A DNA stretch of 64,000 nt from Phycicoccus sp. Root101 (GTDB lineage Bacteria > Actinomycetota > Actinomycetes > Actinomycetales > Dermatophilaceae). Numbering within the stretch: position 1 is the stretch's first letter; each line of letters opens with the position of its first letter. Below the pieces are notes generated by a model. It had not been told where the DNA came from and made no database searches. It worked only from the letters and a program-made list of their open reading frames with translations. Shown piece after piece: positions 28,566-38,216 of this stretch. The stretch covers positions 124,001-188,000 of the forward strand of contig NZ_LMCM01000008.1 in assembly GCF_001426245.1 (NCBI RefSeq), in the 5' to 3' direction. The translations under genes and the position numbers were made by a program.

Positions 28566-29624
28566 TCAGGCGGCGTAGACGGCGACCTCGCTCGCCTTCA
28601 CGGTGAGGACGACCTCGGCACCGACGGCCAGGTCGAGCTCGGCGACCGCGGCCGGCGTGACGTCCGCGGAGACGTGGGCCGTGTGGACCCGCACCTGGTG
28701 GCCGTGGGGTTCGAGGTCGGTCACCGTGGCGCGCACCGTGTTGCGCGGGCTGCCGTGCGGAGCCTCGCGGTACACCCCGACCGAGCTCGGGCTGAAGACG
28801 GCGACGGCCGGCTCCCCGGCCACGAGCGACTCCTCGGCCAGACCCTCGACCCGCAGGCCCTCGGGGGTGCTGACGGCGGGCGTGGTCTCGGTGCCTGCGC
28901 TAGTCCCGCGCACGAGGTTGAGTCCGGCGATCCGGGCGGCGAACGCGCTGGTGGGGCGCGAGAGCACCCGCGTCGTCGGTCCCTGCTCGACGACCCGACC
29001 TGACTCGAGCACGGCCACGTCGTCGGCCAGCAGCACCGCGTCGAGGATGTCGTGCGTCACCACCACGGTCGTGCGGTCGCGCAGCACCCGCCGCAGCAGC
29101 TGGCGGATCGCGGGGGCGGCCTCGACGTCCAGGGCCGAGAGGGGTTCGTCGAGCAGGAGGAGCTCGGGCTCCGTGGCCAGAGCCCGGGCGATCGCCACCC
29201 GTTGCGCCTGGCCGCCGGACAGCTCCGCCGGGCGCCGCCGGGCGAGCTCCGACGCGTCGACCTCCCACAGCCAGTGGGCGGCCCGCTCTCGCGCCTCGCC
29301 ACGCGGCATACCGGCACTGCGCGGACCGAAGGCGACGTTGTCGGTCACGTCCAGGTGGGGGAAGAGCCGTGCCTCTTGGGCCAGCAGGGCCACGCCGCGG
29401 GCGTGCGGGGGCACCCAGGTGCCGGATCCGTTGGAGGAGAACAGGATCCGGTCGCCCAGTCGGATCTCCCCGCTGTCGGGGTGGAGGAGGCCGGCGATGG
29501 AGGAGAGCGCGGTGGACTTGCCGGCTCCGTTGGCCCCCAGCAGCGCCAGAGTGCGTCCCTGCTCGACGTGGAGGTGGAGGTCGACATCGCGTCCGGGGAT
29601 GCGCAGGGTCGCGTCGAGCGTCAC
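28566..29624 (-). CDS. modC: molybdate ABC transporter ATP-binding protein
   Basis: 352 residues. ABC ATPase domain: Walker [13 protein letters not shown], signature [16 protein letters not shown], Walker [13 protein letters not shown], then the switch VVTHD. The C-terminal molybdate-binding TOBE (Mop) domain runs from about residue 285, [17 protein letters not shown], to [13 protein letters not shown]. It powers uptake of molybdate (or tungstate) together with ModB. The GTG start overlaps the modB stop (GTGA). The TOBE domain allows feedback inhibition by bound oxyanion in this family. Confidence 0.93.
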   Translation of the reverse strand: MTLDATLRIPGRDVDLHLHVEQGRTLALLGANGAGKSTALSSIAGLLHPDSGEIRLGDRILFSSNGSGTWVPPHARGVALLAQEARLFPHLDVTDNVAFGPRSAGMPRGEARERAAHWLWEVDASELARRRPAELSGGQAQRVAIARALATEPELLLLDEPLSALDVEAAPAIRQLLRRVLRDRTTVVVTHDILDAVLLADDVAVLESGRVVEQGPTTRVLSRPTSAFAARIAGLNLVRGTSAGTETTPAVSTPEGLRVEGLAEESLVAGEPAVAVFSPSSVGVYREAPHGSPRNTVRATVTDLEPHGHQVRVHTAHVSADVTPAAVAELDLAVGAEVVLTVKASEVAVYAA

Positions 29625-30430
29625 AGGGCGGTCCGGGATCGACGCGTCACGGTGATGACGACGGTGGCCACGACGACGAGCACCAGCGAGAGCGCCACCG
29701 CCGCCTGGGGGTCGGTCTCCCGCTGGAGGTAGATCTCGAGCGGGAGCGTGCGCGTCACGCCCTGCAGGCTGCCCGCGAACGTGATGGTCGCGCCGAACTC
29801 CCCGAGGGCGCGGGCGAACGCGAGGACCGCCCCGGAGGCGAGGCCGGGGAGGACCAGCGGCAGCGTGACGCGGAGGAACACCGTCGTCGGCCGGGCACCC
29901 AGCGTGGCGGCGACCTCCTCGTAGCGCTGCCCTCCTGTTCGCAAGGCCCCCTCCAGGCTCACGACGAGGAAGGGCAGCGCCACGAAGGTCTGGGCGAGGA
30001 CGACGGCCGTCGTGGAGAAGGCGATCTGCAGGCCGAGGACCTCGATGGTGTTGCCGAGCAGACCCCGGCGGCCGAACGTGTAGAGCAGGGCGATGCCTCC
30101 CACCACCGGCGGCAGCACCAACGGAAGCAGCACGAGCGACCGCAGCACCGACTGCCCACGGAACTCGGTGCGCGCCAGCACGACCGCCATCGGTACGCCG
30201 AACACGACGCACAGCAACGTGCTGGCAGCAGAGGTCCGCAGACTGAGGAGCAGAGCCGCCCGGGACGACTCCGACGTCACGAGCTCGGGGAACTGGGTCC
30301 AGTCCACGCGGGTGAGCATCGCCAGCAGGGGCAGCACGACGAAGAGGGCGCCCACGGCGGCCGGGACGAACACCCAGCCGGGCATTCCCAGTCGGGGTGC
30401 TGGGCGGCCTGGACGTCGGGAGCGGGTCAC
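29621..30430 (-). CDS. modB: molybdate ABC transporter permease
   Basis: 269 residues, with about six membrane helices and the permease EAA loop ([18 protein letters not shown]), where the ATPase docks. [15 protein letters not shown] and [13 protein letters not shown] are hallmarks of ModB/CysT-type permeases; the second distinguishes molybdate and tungstate systems from sugar permeases. The GTG start overlaps the modA stop by four bases and the modC start overlaps its stop, so the three transporter genes form one coupled unit. Confidence 0.93.
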   Translation of the reverse strand: MTRSRRPGRPAPRLGMPGWVFVPAAVGALFVVLPLLAMLTRVDWTQFPELVTSESSRAALLLSLRTSAASTLLCVVFGVPMAVVLARTEFRGQSVLRSLVLLPLVLPPVVGGIALLYTFGRRGLLGNTIEVLGLQIAFSTTAVVLAQTFVALPFLVVSLEGALRTGGQRYEEVAATLGARPTTVFLRVTLPLVLPGLASGAVLAFARALGEFGATITFAGSLQGVTRTLPLEIYLQRETDPQAAVALSLVLVVVATVVITVTRRSRTAL

Positions 30431-31248
30431 GGCGCCTTGGCGAACCCGGCGTCGGCGAGGACCTGCTGACCACCGGATCCGGTGACGGCCTTGACGAAGG
30501 CATCGGCCAGCGCGGTGTTCTTCGAGGCCTTGAGGGCCGCGATCGGGTAGGAGTTCACGGCGGCCGACGATTCGGGGAAGGTGATCCCCTGGACCGTGGC
30601 GCCCGCGCCCTTGACGTCGGTGACGTAGACGAGGCCCGCGTCGGCCTCACCGGCGGTGACCTTGCCGAGCACGTCGGTGACGGACTGCTCCTCGCTCACG
30701 GGCGTGAGGTCGACACCGGCCGACGCCTCGACCTTGGCGGCGGCCGAGCCGCACGGGACGGCCGGTGCGCACACGACGACCTTGACCCCGGACTTCGCGA
30801 GGTCGGCGAACGAGGCGATCTTCGCCGGGTTGCCCGGCGGGACGGCGATCTCGAGGGTGTTGGAGGCGAAGACGACGGGGGCTGCGGCGGTGAGCGACTC
30901 GGCGGTCACCTTGTCCATGTTCTTGGTGTCGGCCGAGGCGAAGACGTCCGCCGGTGCGCCCTGCTGGATCTGCGCGACGAGGTCGGAGGAGCCGGCGAAG
31001 CTGAACTTCACCGTGGCGCCCGGGTTCGCCTTCTCGAGGTCGGCGCCGATCTGGGTGAACGTCTTCTTCAGGGACGCTGCCGCGAACACGGTGATCTCGC
31101 CCGACAGCCCGCTGGACGACGAGCTCGAGCTCGTTCCCGCGGAGCCGGACCCGCCGGCGGCGTCGCCCGAGCTGCTCCCGCAGGCGGCCGTGCCGAGGGC
31201 GAGCGTCAGGGCGGTGGCGAGGAGGACGAGGCGGGCGGGCCGGATCAT
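30427..31248 (-). CDS. modA: molybdate-binding lipoprotein
   Basis: 273 residues. A lipoprotein signal ends at the lipobox LGTAAC, so the mature protein is anchored to the outer membrane face by a lipid on Cys. After a Ser/Gly linker the binding domain starts [14 protein letters not shown]; serine-rich contacts [10 protein letters not shown] and the later [10 protein letters not shown] fit oxyanion coordination in ModA. It delivers molybdate to ModB. The ATG overlaps the stop of the regulator gene (ATGA). Confidence 0.93.
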   Translation of the reverse strand: MIRPARLVLLATALTLALGTAACGSSSGDAAGGSGSAGTSSSSSSSGLSGEITVFAAASLKKTFTQIGADLEKANPGATVKFSFAGSSDLVAQIQQGAPADVFASADTKNMDKVTAESLTAAAPVVFASNTLEIAVPPGNPAKIASFADLAKSGVKVVVCAPAVPCGSAAAKVEASAGVDLTPVSEEQSVTDVLGKVTAGEADAGLVYVTDVKGAGATVQGITFPESSAAVNSYPIAALKASKNTALADAFVKAVTGSGGQQVLADAGFAKAP

Positions 31249-31649
31249 GATGCTCCCTGCGGGGTCTCGACGATGACGGTGGTGGACTTCACGACGGCGA
31301 TGGCGACCGACCCGAGCTCGAGGCCGAGGTCGCGGACGGCCTCGCTGCTCATGAGGGAGACGACGCGGAACGGGCCGCACTGCAGCTCCACCTGCGCCAT
31401 CACCGGGTCGGTCTTGATGTCGGTGACCAGTCCGACGAAGCGGTTGCGGGCGGACCGCCCGACGGTCGAGGGATCGGTGGCGGTGTGGGCCTGGTCGCGG
31501 GCGAGGAGGGCGACCTGGTAGCCGTCCACCACCTTGCGCCCGGCGTCGTCGGCCTCGGAGGCGAGCGCGCCGCTGTCGACCCAGCGCCGGACGGTGTCGT
31601 CGCTCACCCCGAGGAAGGTGGCGGCGTCCTTGATCCGTAGCTGCGGCAT
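31245..31649 (-). CDS. HTH-Mop molybdate-responsive regulator or pterin-binding protein
   Basis: 134 residues. The N-terminal MerR/excisionase-type helix-turn-helix, RIKDAATFLGVSDDTVRRW, is joined to a C-terminal Mop/TOBE fold (NRFVGLVTDIKTDPVMAQV to VVKSTTVIVET) that binds molybdate. As the first gene of the mod operon it probably senses molybdate and controls modABC, an actinobacterial alternative to ModE. The ATG at 31649 is preferred over the in-frame GTG at 31658 because TAGAGT lies 7 nt before it, implying a leaderless mRNA. Confidence 0.87.
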   Translation of the reverse strand: MPQLRIKDAATFLGVSDDTVRRWVDSGALASEADDAGRKVVDGYQVALLARDQAHTATDPSTVGRSARNRFVGLVTDIKTDPVMAQVELQCGPFRVVSLMSSEAVRDLGLELGSVAIAVVKSTTVIVETPQGAS

Positions 31650-31656
31650 ACGGGCC

Positions 31657-31662
31657 ACTCTA
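31657..31662 (-). promoter_or_regulatory. -10 box (TAGAGT) of the mod operon
   Basis: On the minus strand TAGAGT is followed by GGCCCGT and the ATG at 31649. The alternative GTG at 31658 lies inside the box, which argues against it as the start. Confidence 0.45.
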
Positions 31663-31691
31663 GGACCGCAAGTGCGGGTATGGCGAGTGTT

Positions 31692-32666
31692 TCAGTCCGC
31701 GTCTGCGGTCTCGGGCGGGTCCTGAGCGCCATCTCGTTCGTCCCGCTCGGCCCACTCCACGAGCTGGTCGATCCCGAAGACCGCGTCGTCGATCCCCGCG
31801 TGCAGGTCGCCGAGCTCGGCGTAGCGGGCAGGAACGGTCGCGATGGTGAAGTCGTCCGGCGTGACGTCGTCGACCTCGTCCCAGCGGATCGGGGTGGACA
31901 CCGTGCCGCGGGGGTTGCCGCGCACGGAGTAGGCGCTGGCGATGGTGTGGTCGCGGGCGTTCTGGTTGTAGTCCACGAACAGCGCCGCCGGGTCGCGGTC
32001 CTTGCGCCACCAGGTCGTCGTCACGTCCTCGGGGGCGCGGCGCTCCACCTCCCGGGCGAAGGCGAGCGCGGCCCTGCGGACGTCCTTGAACCCCCACTGG
32101 GGGTCGATCCGCACGTACACGTGCAGTCCCGAGCCCCCGCTCGTCTTGGGCCAGCCCACCGCCCCGAGCTCGTCGAGCACCTCCTGGACGACGTGGGTCA
32201 CGCGCTGAACCCGGTCCCACGGGCACTCCGGTCCCGGGTCGAGGTCGATCCGCCACTCGTCGGGCCGCTCCACGTGCCCGCGGCGGCTGTTCCACGGGTG
32301 GAACTCGACCGTCGACATCTGCACCGCCCAGATCACGTGGGCCAGCTCGGTGACGCACAGCTCGTCGGCCGTGCGGTTGTACCGCGGGAACTTCACCCGC
32401 ACCGTCTCCAGCCACGGCGGGGCCCCGTGCGGCACCCGCTTCTGGTGCACCTTCTCGCCGGCCACCCCCTCGGGGAACCGGTGCATCATGCACGGCCGCT
32501 CCCGCAGGGCGTTGACGATGCCGTCGCCCACCGCCAGGTAGTACTTGACGAGGTCGAGCTTGGTCTCGCCGCGCTCCGGGAAGTACACCCGGTCGGGGTT
32601 GGAGATGCGCACGTCCCGGTCGCCGACCTCCAGCTCGATCGCGGGGGACGTCGCCTTGGCTGCCAT
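31692..32666 (-). CDS. ligD: LigD-type DNA polymerase (AEP primase-polymerase domain)
   Basis: 324 residues comprising only the polymerase domain of bacterial LigD, used in non-homologous end joining to fill or extend broken ends, preferring ribonucleotides. Catalytic metal ligands are in WRIDLDPGPEC (DxD), and SGGSGLHVYVRIDP is the family nucleotide-binding block; the opening VRISNPDRVYFPERGETKLDLV is typical. Ligase and nuclease domains, and Ku, are not adjacent, which is common in actinobacteria where they are separate genes. TAGGTT lies 7 nt before the ATG, so it is probably leaderless. Confidence 0.9.
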   Translation of the reverse strand: MAAKATSPAIELEVGDRDVRISNPDRVYFPERGETKLDLVKYYLAVGDGIVNALRERPCMMHRFPEGVAGEKVHQKRVPHGAPPWLETVRVKFPRYNRTADELCVTELAHVIWAVQMSTVEFHPWNSRRGHVERPDEWRIDLDPGPECPWDRVQRVTHVVQEVLDELGAVGWPKTSGGSGLHVYVRIDPQWGFKDVRRAALAFAREVERRAPEDVTTTWWRKDRDPAALFVDYNQNARDHTIASAYSVRGNPRGTVSTPIRWDEVDDVTPDDFTIATVPARYAELGDLHAGIDDAVFGIDQLVEWAERDERDGAQDPPETADAD

Positions 32667-32673
32667 GCAGCCC

Positions 32674-32679
32674 AACCTA
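32674..32679 (-). promoter_or_regulatory. -10 box (TAGGTT) of ligD
   Basis: TAGGTT on the minus strand is followed by GGGCTGC and ATG, a leaderless arrangement. Confidence 0.45.
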
Positions 32680-32788
32680 GGGCCGGTGTGGCGCGGCGTC
32701 ACCCGGAGCGGGTGGACTGCCGTCCCCGCCCGCGTGGGCCGTTCGACCGAACTGCCCGATTCGCCGCATACGCAGCACTTCCGCGGGC

Positions 32789-32794
32789 TACCGT
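32789..32794 (+). promoter_or_regulatory. -10 box (TACCGT) of the phosphodiesterase gene
   Basis: TACCGT, seven bases, then GTG at 32802: a leaderless start. Confidence 0.42.
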
Positions 32795-32801
32795 CGTCGC
32801 C

Positions 32802-33730
32802 GTGCGCTCCCTCCGTCTCGTGGTCTCCACAGGCGCCGCGACCCTCGTGGCGGCCGCCGCGCTGACCGCGGGTGCCGGGACCGCAGGAGCGGCGACAGCC
32901 ACGGCGGCTGGGGCGGTCCCCGCCAGCGCCGCCCGGCCGCTGACGGTCGGCCACCGGGGTTCGAGCGCCGTCGCGCCCGAGAACACCCTCGCCTCGTTCG
33001 CCCTCGCGGTGCGACAGGGTGCCGACCTCGTCGAGAGCGACGTCCAGCGCTCCAAGGACGGCGGACTGGTCCTCATGCACGACACCACGCTGGCCAGGAC
33101 GACCAACGTCGAGCAGCGCTACCCGACCAGGTCGCCGTGGCGGGTCGCCGACTTCACCCTGGCCGAGATCAGGACGCTGGACGCCGGGTCGTGGAAGTCC
33201 TCCCGCTATGCGGGGCAGCGGGTCCCCACCCTCGCCGAGCTGGTCAAGCTGGTCCGCTACTCGCGCTCGGGCATCCTCATCGAGCTCAAGTCACCCTCGC
33301 TCTACCCCGGGATCGAGGCGCAGGTGACGCGCACGTGGAAGCAGTTCCCCGGGTACCTCACGACAGCCCTGCGGACCAGGCGCCGGTCGTGCAGTCCTTC
33401 GACGCGACCTCCCTGCGCCGGTACCACGTGCTCCAGCCGGAGGTCCCGGTCGGGCTGCTGGGCACCCCTGCGGTCGCGGACCTCCCTGCCCTGTCGCGCT
33501 GGGTCGACCAAGTGAACCCCGCCTACGCCACCTTCGACGCGGCCTACGTCGCGCAGGCACACCGGTGGGGGCTGCAGGTCCTCACCTGGACGGTCGACGG
33601 AACGGCAGCGATGGACGCCGCGCTCGACCGCGGCGTCGACGGGGTGATCACCAACCGGCCCGACCTTCTCGAGGCGGTCCTGACCCAGCGCGCCGCCGGG
33701 GTCACGAGCGCCGGCCGGCACGCGGCATAG
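32802..33730 (+). pseudogene. glycerophosphodiester phosphodiesterase, frameshifted
   Basis: The 5' part encodes a signal peptide and the N-terminal half of a GDPD TIM barrel: VGHRGSSAVAPENTLASF (metal-binding HRG and E) and LVLMHDTTLARTTN (catalytic His). After GYLTTALR near 33379 the reading jumps to another frame, which then gives VVQSFDATSLRRYHVLQ and the closing NRPDLLEAVL. Restoring one G in the GG run at about 33378-33379 (CTGCGGGACCAG) joins them as LRDQAPVVQSF. The cause is either a real inactivating deletion or a sequencing error. Confidence 0.8.
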
Positions 33731-33793
33731 GGGCGGCTGGGTCCCTTCCCGACGGGGCGGGTGGCCGCGCTGTCGGCGACCGCGAGCCGGTCG

Positions 33794-33799
33794 TATGCT
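33794..33799 (+). promoter_or_regulatory. -10 box (TATGCT) of gabT
   Basis: TATGCT, six bases (CGGCCC), then the ATG at 33806. No ribosome site, so probably leaderless. Confidence 0.5.
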
Positions 33800-33805
33800 C
33801 GGCCC

Positions 33806-35137
33806 ATGCTCGAGCAGAAGCGCGTCCTCGCCACCAGCATCCCCGGCCCGAAGTCCCAGGCCCTCCAGCAGCGCAAGACCGCTGCAGTCTCCGCCGGGGT
33901 CGGCACCGGCCTCCCCGTCTACATCGAGCAGGCGGCCGGCGGCATCCTGCGCGACGTCGACGGCAACCAGCTCATCGACTTCGGCTCGGGCATCGCCGTG
34001 ACGACGGTGGGCAACGGCAACCAGCGCGTCATCGACGCGGTGACGGCACAGATCAACGACTTCACGCACACCTGCTTCATGGTCACCCCCTACGAGGAGT
34101 ACATCCTCGTCGCGGAGGCGCTGTCCGAGCTCACCCCGGGCAGCCACGAGAAGCGTTCGGCGCTGTTCAACTCCGGCTCCGAGGCCGTCGAGAACGCCGT
34201 CAAGGTGGCCCGCCACTTCACCGGCCGGCAGGGGGTCGTCGCGTTCGACCACGCGTACCACGGCCGGACCAACCTCACGATGGGCCTGACCGCGAAGAAC
34301 ATGCCCTACAAGCACCGTTTCGGGCCGTTCGCGAGCGAGATCTACCGGGTGCAGATGGCCTACCCCTACCGCTGGCCCACCGGCCCCGAGGCCTGCGCCG
34401 ACGAGGCGTTCGAGGCGTTCGTCGCCGACGTCCACGCGCAGGTCGGCGAGGACAACACCGCCGCCGTCATCCTCGAGCCGATCCAGGGCGAGGGCGGGTT
34501 CATCGTGCCCGCCCCCGGGTTCGTCAAGAAGGTCTCCGACTGGTGCACCGAGAACGGCATCCTCTTCATCGCCGACGAGGTGCAGACCGGGTTCTGCCGC
34601 ACCGGTGACTGGTTCGCGTCCGAGCACGAGGACGTGGTCCCCGACCTCATCACCACCGCCAAGGGCATCGCCGGCGGTATGCCGCTCGCGGCGCTGACGG
34701 GGCGCGCGGACGTCATGGACGCCATCCACGTCGGTGGCCTCGGTGGCACGTACGGCGGCAACCCCGTCGCCTGTGCGGCTGCCCTCGCCTCCATCGAGAC
34801 GATGAAGGAGGAGGACCTGCGCGGTCGGGCCAAGGCCGTCGAGGCGATGTTCCGTCCCCGTCTCGAGGCGCTCGCCGACAAGTACGGCGTCATCGGCGAC
34901 ATCCGCGGCCGCGGCGCCATGCTCGCCGTCGAGCTCGTCAGCGACCTGGACAAGAAGACCCCCGACGCCGACCTCACCGGGCGGATCAACAAGGCCTGCC
35001 ACGCCGAGGGCCTCGTGACCCTGACCTGTGGCACCTTCGGCAACGTCTTCCGGTTCCTGCCGCCGCTGTCCTCCGGCGACGACCTGCTCTCCGAGGGCCT
35101 CGACATCCTCGAGAACGCGTTCGCCACCTCCGTCTGA
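33806..35137 (+). CDS. gabT: 4-aminobutyrate aminotransferase
   Basis: 443-residue class III PLP aminotransferase. Recognisable blocks: NSGSEAVENAVKVARHFTG (phosphate cup), DHAYHGRTNLTMGLT, FIADEVQTGFCRTG, and the PLP lysine in LITTAKGIAGGMPLAA. It converts GABA and 2-oxoglutarate to succinate semialdehyde and glutamate. The ATG at 33806 is chosen because of the -10 box just upstream and the family-typical N-terminus. No succinate-semialdehyde dehydrogenase is adjacent; the next gene is an SDR. Related ornithine or beta-alanine transaminases are possible alternatives. Confidence 0.92.
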   Translation: MLEQKRVLATSIPGPKSQALQQRKTAAVSAGVGTGLPVYIEQAAGGILRDVDGNQLIDFGSGIAVTTVGNGNQRVIDAVTAQINDFTHTCFMVTPYEEYILVAEALSELTPGSHEKRSALFNSGSEAVENAVKVARHFTGRQGVVAFDHAYHGRTNLTMGLTAKNMPYKHRFGPFASEIYRVQMAYPYRWPTGPEACADEAFEAFVADVHAQVGEDNTAAVILEPIQGEGGFIVPAPGFVKKVSDWCTENGILFIADEVQTGFCRTGDWFASEHEDVVPDLITTAKGIAGGMPLAALTGRADVMDAIHVGGLGGTYGGNPVACAAALASIETMKEEDLRGRAKAVEAMFRPRLEALADKYGVIGDIRGRGAMLAVELVSDLDKKTPDADLTGRINKACHAEGLVTLTCGTFGNVFRFLPPLSSGDDLLSEGLDILENAFATSV

Positions 35138-35165
35138 CGCCTTCCGTCCGACACCCGCGTCCGAG

Positions 35166-35199
35166 GGGTGCGGTCGGACGGCTGCGTCCGGCCGCACCC
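35166..35199 (+). terminator. terminator hairpin after gabT
   Basis: GGGTGCGG pairs with CCGCACCC (35192-35199), and CGGACG with CGTCCG inside, making a 14-bp stem around GCTG with one internal mismatch. Confidence 0.65.
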
Positions 35200-35276
35200 G
35201 TGAGGTCCGCCACTGTTCACATGACCGTCGCGTGTCGGTGACCTGCCGGTGCGGTCGGCGCTGTTAGACAGGTGCT

Positions 35277-35305
35277 GACCCGGCCAAGTATGAGTTGGCC
35301 GGGTC
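35277..35305. terminator. second hairpin between gabT and the SDR gene
   Basis: GACCCGGCCA pairs with TGGCCGGGTC (35296-35305) around the AT-rich loop AGTATGAGT. It may be a back-up terminator or part of the SDR leader region. Confidence 0.5.
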
Positions 35306-35369
35306 GATTCATGCCCTGACGGGCCGGTGGGCCCGGCGTCGACGGGGCCCCGTGCGGCAGACTGCCGGC

Positions 35370-36167
35370 ATGGTGCTTCCTCCGTCCCTCGACCTGTCCG
35401 GACGCACGGCCCTCGTCACCGGGGCGGGGAGCCCCAACGGGATCGGGTTCGCGACGGCCCGCCACCTCGGTGCGCTGGGCGCGGGCGTCGTCCTCGCGGC
35501 GACGACGAACCGGGTCAAGGACCGGGCCCGGGAGCTCGAGGACTCGGGGGTCGAGGCGCTCGGCCTCGTGGGCGACCTCACCGATCCCGAGGTCGTCGCC
35601 GATCTCGTCGACGCGGCGGCGGAGTGGGGTGGCCGGCTCGACGTCCTCGTCAACAACGCAGGCATGGTGTCCACCAGCCAGCCCGACTACCTCGAGGGAG
35701 ACCTCACCGCGACGACGCCCGACCGCTGGTCGGAGTCGCTGCGCCGCAACCTCGACACCGCGTTCCTCGTGACCCGGGCGGCCCTGCCGCACCTGCGGGT
35801 CAGCGGCTCGGGGCGGGTGGTGATGGTCGCGAGCGTCACCGGTGCCGTCATGGGCATGCGCGGTGAGGTCGCGTATGCCGCGGCCAAGGCCGGGCTGGTC
35901 GGCCTCACCAGGGCGCTCGCCGTGGACGAGGCCGTGCACGGCGTCACCGTCAACGCGGTCGCCCCGGGTTGGATCGCCACGGGCTCCCAGACCGACGACG
36001 AGGCCGCCGAGGGGCTGGTCACGCCGGGCGGGCGCTCGGGGACCGCGGACGAGGTCGCCGCGGCGATCGCCTACCTCGTGAGCCCCGGCGCCGGGTACAC
36101 GACCGGCCAGGTGCTCGTCGTCGACGGCGGCAACAGCATCACCGAGGAACGCGCGCTGCCCCGCTGA
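35370..36167 (+). CDS. short-chain dehydrogenase/reductase
   Basis: 265 residues. Rossmann nucleotide loop ALVTGAGSPNGIGFATA, NNAG in LVNNAGMVSTS, catalytic serine in VMVASVTGAV and the YxxxK pair in VAYAAAKAGLVG, then the APGW segment. Classical SDR with an unassigned hydroxyl or keto substrate; closest in style to 3-oxoacyl-ACP reductases (FabG-like). The ATG at 35370 is 6 nt after CAGACT, a weak -10 form. It stands between gabT and a convergent beta-oxidation pair. Confidence 0.87.
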   Translation: MVLPPSLDLSGRTALVTGAGSPNGIGFATARHLGALGAGVVLAATTNRVKDRARELEDSGVEALGLVGDLTDPEVVADLVDAAAEWGGRLDVLVNNAGMVSTSQPDYLEGDLTATTPDRWSESLRRNLDTAFLVTRAALPHLRVSGSGRVVMVASVTGAVMGMRGEVAYAAAKAGLVGLTRALAVDEAVHGVTVNAVAPGWIATGSQTDDEAAEGLVTPGGRSGTADEVAAAIAYLVSPGAGYTTGQVLVVDGGNSITEERALPR

Positions 36168-36227
36168 GTGCAGGCACTCGGCGGGGCAGCGTCAGCGTCT
36201 GGCGCTCGCGCGCCGGGTGTGAACCGG

Positions 36228-36992
36228 TCAGCGCGGGGGCATCCGCAGGGCGCCGTCGAGCCGGATGACCTCGCCGTTGAGCATCGAGTTGTCGACGATG
36301 TGGGCGACGAGGTTGGCGTACTCCTCGGGCTTGCCGAGACGGGACGGGTGCGGCACCTGCTTCTCCAGGAGCTCCTTCACCTCGCCGGGCAGGCCGGCGA
36401 GCATCGGCGTCTCGAAGGTCCCCGGAGCGACGGTGACGACGCGGATGGCCTTGTCCGCGAGGTCGCGGGCGGCGCTCAGGGTGAGGCCGACGACCCCACC
36501 CTTGCTCGCGGCATACGCGGCCTGGCCGATCTGGCCGTCGTAGGCGGCGATGGACGCCGTCATGACGACCACGCCGCGGTCGCCGTCCTGCGGCTCGTTC
36601 GCGAGCATCGCGGCGGCGGAGAGGCGCAGGACGTTGAAGGTGCCGATGAGGTTGATGTTGACGACGTTCGCGAAGTCCTCGAGGCCGAGCGGGCCGCGCT
36701 TGCCGACCACGCGACCGGGGGTGGCGACACCGGCGCAGTTGACGACGATCCGCAGGGTCCCGAGCTCGGCGGCGGCGTCGATGGCGGCCTGGACCTGGGC
36801 TTCGTCGCGCACGTCCGCCGGGACGAACACGGCCATGTCACCCAGCTCTTCGGCGAGGGCCTGGCCGGGTGAGGAGGGGAGGTCGACGATGACGACGGCT
36901 GCACCCTCGGCGTGCAGGCGGCGGACGGTCGCGCCGCCCAGGCCGGAGGCGCCGCCGGTGACGAGGGCGACGGTGGAGTCGTTGATCTGCAA
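36228..36992 (-). CDS. 3-hydroxyacyl-CoA dehydrogenase of the SDR type (HSD17B10-like)
   Basis: 254 residues. [17 protein letters not shown] binds [14 protein letters not shown] replaces the usual NNAG, and the active site is S in [12 protein letters not shown] with YAASKGG. The long insertion [19 protein letters not shown] and the ending [16 protein letters not shown] match type II 3-hydroxyacyl-CoA dehydrogenases that oxidise the beta-hydroxyl in fatty-acid or branched-chain breakdown. It lies 42 bp downstream of an acyl-CoA dehydrogenase on the same strand, so both probably share its palindrome-controlled promoter. GAAAGG lies upstream. Confidence 0.9.
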   Translation of the reverse strand: MQINDSTVALVTGGASGLGGATVRRLHAEGAAVVIVDLPSSPGQALAEELGDMAVFVPADVRDEAQVQAAIDAAAELGTLRIVVNCAGVATPGRVVGKRGPLGLEDFANVVNINLIGTFNVLRLSAAAMLANEPQDGDRGVVVMTASIAAYDGQIGQAAYAASKGGVVGLTLSAARDLADKAIRVVTVAPGTFETPMLAGLPGEVKELLEKQVPHPSRLGKPEEYANLVAHIVDNSMLNGEVIRLDGALRMPPR

Positions 36993-37034
36993 GGGTTTTC
37001 GGCCTTTCGGTGGGGAGGTCGGTATGGGGCGGGA

Positions 37035-38204
37035 TCAGCCGCGGAGCAGTTGGCGGCTGATGACGAGCCGCTGGATCTGGTTGGTGCCCTCGAAGATCTG
37101 GGTCACCTTGGCCTCGCGCATGTAGCGCTCGAGCGGGAAGTCCTGGGTGTACCCGGCACCACCGAGCACCTGCACGGCGTCGGTCGTGACACGCATGGCG
37201 TTGTCGGTGCAGATGAGCTTGGCGACCGCCGCCTCCTTGCTGAACGGCCGTCCGGCGTCGCGGAGGCGGGCCGCGTGGAGGTAGGAGGCGCGCGCCGAGG
37301 TGACCGCCGCCTCCATGTCGGCGAGCAGGAACGCGAGGCCCTGGTTGTCGCCGATGGGGCGCCCGAACTGCTGGCGGTCCTTGGCGTAGTCGACGGCTCT
37401 GTCGAGGGCGGCCTGCGCGAGTCCTGTTGCGGCAGCTGCGATCCCGAGCCGACCGGAGTCAAGGGCGGAGAGCGCGATGGCCATGCCCTGACCGCGTTCG
37501 CCGACCAGGCGGTCGGCCGCGACGTCGACCCCCTCGAAGTGCACCTCGCTGACGGTGTCGCAGTGGAGGCCCATCTTCTTCTCGGGGGTGCCGAACGCGA
37601 TCCCCGCGGCATCGCCGGGGACGACGAAGCAGGACAGCCCGCGACCGCCGTCGTCGGAGGTGCGGACGAACGACGTGTAGAAGTCGGCGTGGCCGGCGTG
37701 CGAGATCCACGCCTTGGTGCCCTTGAGCCGGTAGGACGTCGGGTCGGTCTCGTCGTCCGCGACGGCCCTGGTCGTCATGGCGGCGACGTCGGAGCCGGCG
37801 CTGCGCTCGGAGAGGCAGTACGCCCCGAGCTGGTCGCCGGACAGCATGTCGGGCAGCAGGCGCTCCTTCTGCTCGTCGCTGCCGAAGGTCGCCACGGGGT
37901 AGCAGGTGAGGCCGTGCACCGAGACGCCGACGGCGACGCTCATCCAGACCGAGGCGATCTCCTCCACGACCTGCAGGTACACCTCATACGGCTGCGCGGC
38001 GCCGCCGAACTCCTCGGGGTAGGGCAGCGAGAGCAGGCCCGCCCGCCCCAGCACACGGAACGCCTCGAGGGGGAGCTGCGGGGTCGTGGCGGCCGCCCGC
38101 TCGGCCTCGTCGACGACGGGCGCGAGCTCCTTGGCGCAGATCTCGCGGGTCAGGTCGATGAGGTCCTGGCCCTCCTCGGAGGGCATCAGACGGGTCGCAG
38201 GCAT
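37035..38204 (-). CDS. acyl-CoA dehydrogenase
   Basis: 389-residue FAD enzyme that makes trans-2-enoyl-CoA in fatty-acid or amino-acid breakdown. Family blocks: LSERSAGSDVAAMTT (FAD/substrate contacts), YRLKGTKAWISHAGHADFY, and the catalytic glutamate in QIFEGTNQIQRLVISRQL near the C-terminus. The N-terminus PSEEGQDLIDLTREI fits short/medium-chain enzymes; exact chain length cannot be read. The ATG at 38204 is 6 nt after TACCCT (leaderless), and a perfect 20-bp palindrome abuts that box. Operon partner: the downstream 3-hydroxyacyl-CoA dehydrogenase. Confidence 0.93.
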   Translation of the reverse strand: MPATRLMPSEEGQDLIDLTREICAKELAPVVDEAERAAATTPQLPLEAFRVLGRAGLLSLPYPEEFGGAAQPYEVYLQVVEEIASVWMSVAVGVSVHGLTCYPVATFGSDEQKERLLPDMLSGDQLGAYCLSERSAGSDVAAMTTRAVADDETDPTSYRLKGTKAWISHAGHADFYTSFVRTSDDGGRGLSCFVVPGDAAGIAFGTPEKKMGLHCDTVSEVHFEGVDVAADRLVGERGQGMAIALSALDSGRLGIAAAATGLAQAALDRAVDYAKDRQQFGRPIGDNQGLAFLLADMEAAVTSARASYLHAARLRDAGRPFSKEAAVAKLICTDNAMRVTTDAVQVLGGAGYTQDFPLERYMREAKVTQIFEGTNQIQRLVISRQLLRG

Positions 38205-38210
38205 GGGGCA

Positions 38211-38216
38211 AGGGTA
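38211..38216 (-). promoter_or_regulatory. -10 box (TACCCT) of the acyl-CoA dehydrogenase gene
   Basis: On the minus strand TACCCT, six bases, then ATG at 38204. The operator palindrome starts at the next base upstream. Confidence 0.5.
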
